Assembly (NCBI GenBank): GCA_040218875.1
Contig: JAVJQP010000076.1
From: Coleofasciculus sp937127375
GTDB taxonomy: Bacteria > Cyanobacteriota > Cyanobacteriia > Cyanobacteriales > Coleofasciculaceae
Strand: one strand, 5' to 3'
DNA length: 64,000 bases
Shown: positions 62,896-64,000 of the stretch, piece after piece
How the letters are laid out: each line of letters begins with the position of its first letter
Position numbering within the stretch: the stretch's first letter is position 1
Program-made: the position numbers and the translations under genes
The notes under the pieces: generated by a model
What the model saw: the letters and a program-made list of their open reading frames with translations, nothing else
What the model was told of the DNA's origin: nothing
Database searches by the model: none

Positions 62896-64000
62896 ATGCA
62901 GCCCACCGACGCCAGCAAATTTACCGACAAAGCCTGGGAAGCGATCGTTAAATCCCAAGACGTTGCCCGCCGCTGTCGCAATCAACAGCTAGAAGTTGAA
63001 CATGTGGCGATCGCACTCGTGGAACAAGAGGGGTTAGCCGCCCGGATTCTATCACGGGTGACGGTGGATGTGCCGACGTTTAAGCAGCAATTGGAAGCCT
63101 TCGCCAACCGCCAAGCCAAGGTGAATAATGTGGATCAACTCTACCTGGGGCGAGGCTTGGATATTATGCTGGATAATGCCGAAGCCGCCCGAGTCGCCCT
63201 GGAAGATGATTATATTGCGGTTGAACATTTACTCTTGGGATTAGCCGCCGATGAACGGATTGGACGCCGTTTGTTTAAAGGGTTTGACCTGGATAGTCCC
63301 AAACTCGAAGCCGCAATTAAAGCAATTCGGGGTTCGCAAAAAGTCACCGATCAAAGTCCAGAATCCCGCTATGAAGCGCTAGAGAAATTTGGGCGGGATT
63401 TGACCGAACAAGCCAAAGCAGGGAAACTTGATCCGGTAATTGGGCGGGATGAAGAGATTCGTCGGGTGGTGCAAGTCTTATCCCGACGTTCTAAAAATAA
63501 CCCGGTACTCATTGGCGAACCTGGTGTCGGTAAAACCGCGATCGCAGAAGGATTGGCACAACGGATAATTAATGGAGATGTGCCAGAATCTCTCAAAGAA
63601 CGCCAGTTGATTTCCCTGGATATGGGAAGTTTAATTGCTGGGGCGAAATATCGAGGGGAATTTGAAGACAGACTCCGCGCCGTCTTACGGGAAGTAACCC
63701 AGTCCGATGGGCATATTGTCCTATTTATTGATGAATTGCACACCGTTGTCGGTACCGGATCAGGTCAAGGGACAATGGATGCCGGGAATTTACTCAAACC
63801 CATGCTAGCGCGAGGCGAATTGCGCTGTATTGGGGCGACAACTTTAGATGAGTACCGCAAGCATATTGAAAAAGACGCCGCCTTGGAACGACGGTTTCAA
63901 CAGGTACTGGTGCGACAGCCGACGGTGGACAATACTATTTCTATTTTACGGGGACTTAAAGAACGCTACGAAGTTCACCATAATGTAACCATTACCGACT
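62896..64000 (+). CDS. clpB: ATP-dependent disaggregase ClpB (5' part, cut by window edge)
   Basis: 368 codons of the N-terminal part are present. The N-domain (about 6-150) has two repeats with EVEHVAIALVEQEG and AVEHLLLGLAAD. The first AAA+ domain has GRDEEIRRVVQVLSRRSKNN, Walker A GEPGVGKTAIAEG, the pore-loop region AGAKYRGEFEDRL, Walker B VLFIDELHTVVG, sensor GATTLDEYRK and arginine finger ERRFQ. ClpB rescues aggregated proteins with DnaK. The ATG at 62896 fits the family. The middle and second AAA+ domains lie beyond the window, so ClpC-type is excluded only by N-terminal similarity. Confidence 0.92.
   Translation, partial: MQPTDASKFTDKAWEAIVKSQDVARRCRNQQLEVEHVAIALVEQEGLAARILSRVTVDVPTFKQQLEAFANRQAKVNNVDQLYLGRGLDIMLDNAEAARVALEDDYIAVEHLLLGLAADERIGRRLFKGFDLDSPKLEAAIKAIRGSQKVTDQSPESRYEALEKFGRDLTEQAKAGKLDPVIGRDEEIRRVVQVLSRRSKNNPVLIGEPGVGKTAIAEGLAQRIINGDVPESLKERQLISLDMGSLIAGAKYRGEFEDRLRAVLREVTQSDGHIVLFIDELHTVVGTGSGQGTMDAGNLLKPMLARGELRCIGATTLDEYRKHIEKDAALERRFQQVLVRQPTVDNTISILRGLKERYEVHHNVTITD

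Overview
The window looks like a filamentous cyanobacterial chromosome. The coding content is cyanobacterial (Mg-chelatase ChlI, NdbB, acyl-ACP synthetase, Npun_F0813-, TIGR04376-, DUF2605- and DUF2973-type proteins). HIP1 octamers (GCGATCGC) are frequent, heptameric short tandem repeats (TGACAAA, TGACCAA, TGACTAA, TGATAAC) sit between genes, and a GGGCGGGTTT/AAACCCGCCC palindromic repeat family is scattered throughout. Gene content and repeats would fit a Coleofasciculus/Microcoleus-like genome; that genus guess is inference.

Layout. 1-1070 is a tandem array of a ~355 bp repeat. 1.2-8.0 kb (minus strand) holds lipid-transport mlaD/mlaF-type genes, chlI, an acidic HTH protein, a membrane protein and a conserved cyanobacterial protein. 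8.4-13.1 kb has tRNA-Arg(TCT), a glutaredoxin-like gene, murE, a DICT-domain histidine kinase with Gln at the phosphoacceptor position, and tatC. 13.5-22.2 kb has a possible carboxysome chaperone, an ABC exporter, several small genes, and a 1035-residue membrane protein built from ~97-residue repeats. 22.5-31.7 kb has a response regulator, aas, ylqD-like, ndbB, a HAD protein, a DUF4114-type pseudogene split by a 204 bp element, cofG and an unknown protein. 31.8-41.7 kb has the largest palindrome-derived repeat arrays, thrS, an HD-domain protein, two-component proteins and panD.

Defence and mobile material clusters at 42.3-47.3 kb and 56.4-58.7 kb. The first stretch has a remnant of a REP-associated tyrosine transposase and a two-component locus (protein kinase-UPF1-type helicase plus phospholipase-D-family protein) that matches the architecture of the Mokosh type I anti-phage system. 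Its helicase gene carries an internal deletion plus frameshift, so the system is probably decayed here. The second is a compact type II restriction-modification unit: a controller-type HTH gene overlapping a PD-ExK nuclease gene, divergent from a DNA methyltransferase, with a symmetric GACT/AGTC operator between them.

The remaining genes are housekeeping or envelope functions: uvrB, a DUF2092-type periplasmic protein, Cu/Zn superoxide dismutase, a Na/Ca exchanger-family protein, a TIGR03943/permease pair, a WbsX-type glycan protein, bifunctional NAD(P)HX repair, a dihydroorotase-like pseudoenzyme and the start of clpB at the right edge. No intact insertion sequence, CRISPR array or rRNA was seen. 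The strongest novel points are the broken Mokosh-like locus, the precisely reconstructable 204 bp insertion with a 6 bp target duplication, the divergent expansion of both arms of one palindromic repeat, and gene starts embedded in heptamer repeats.
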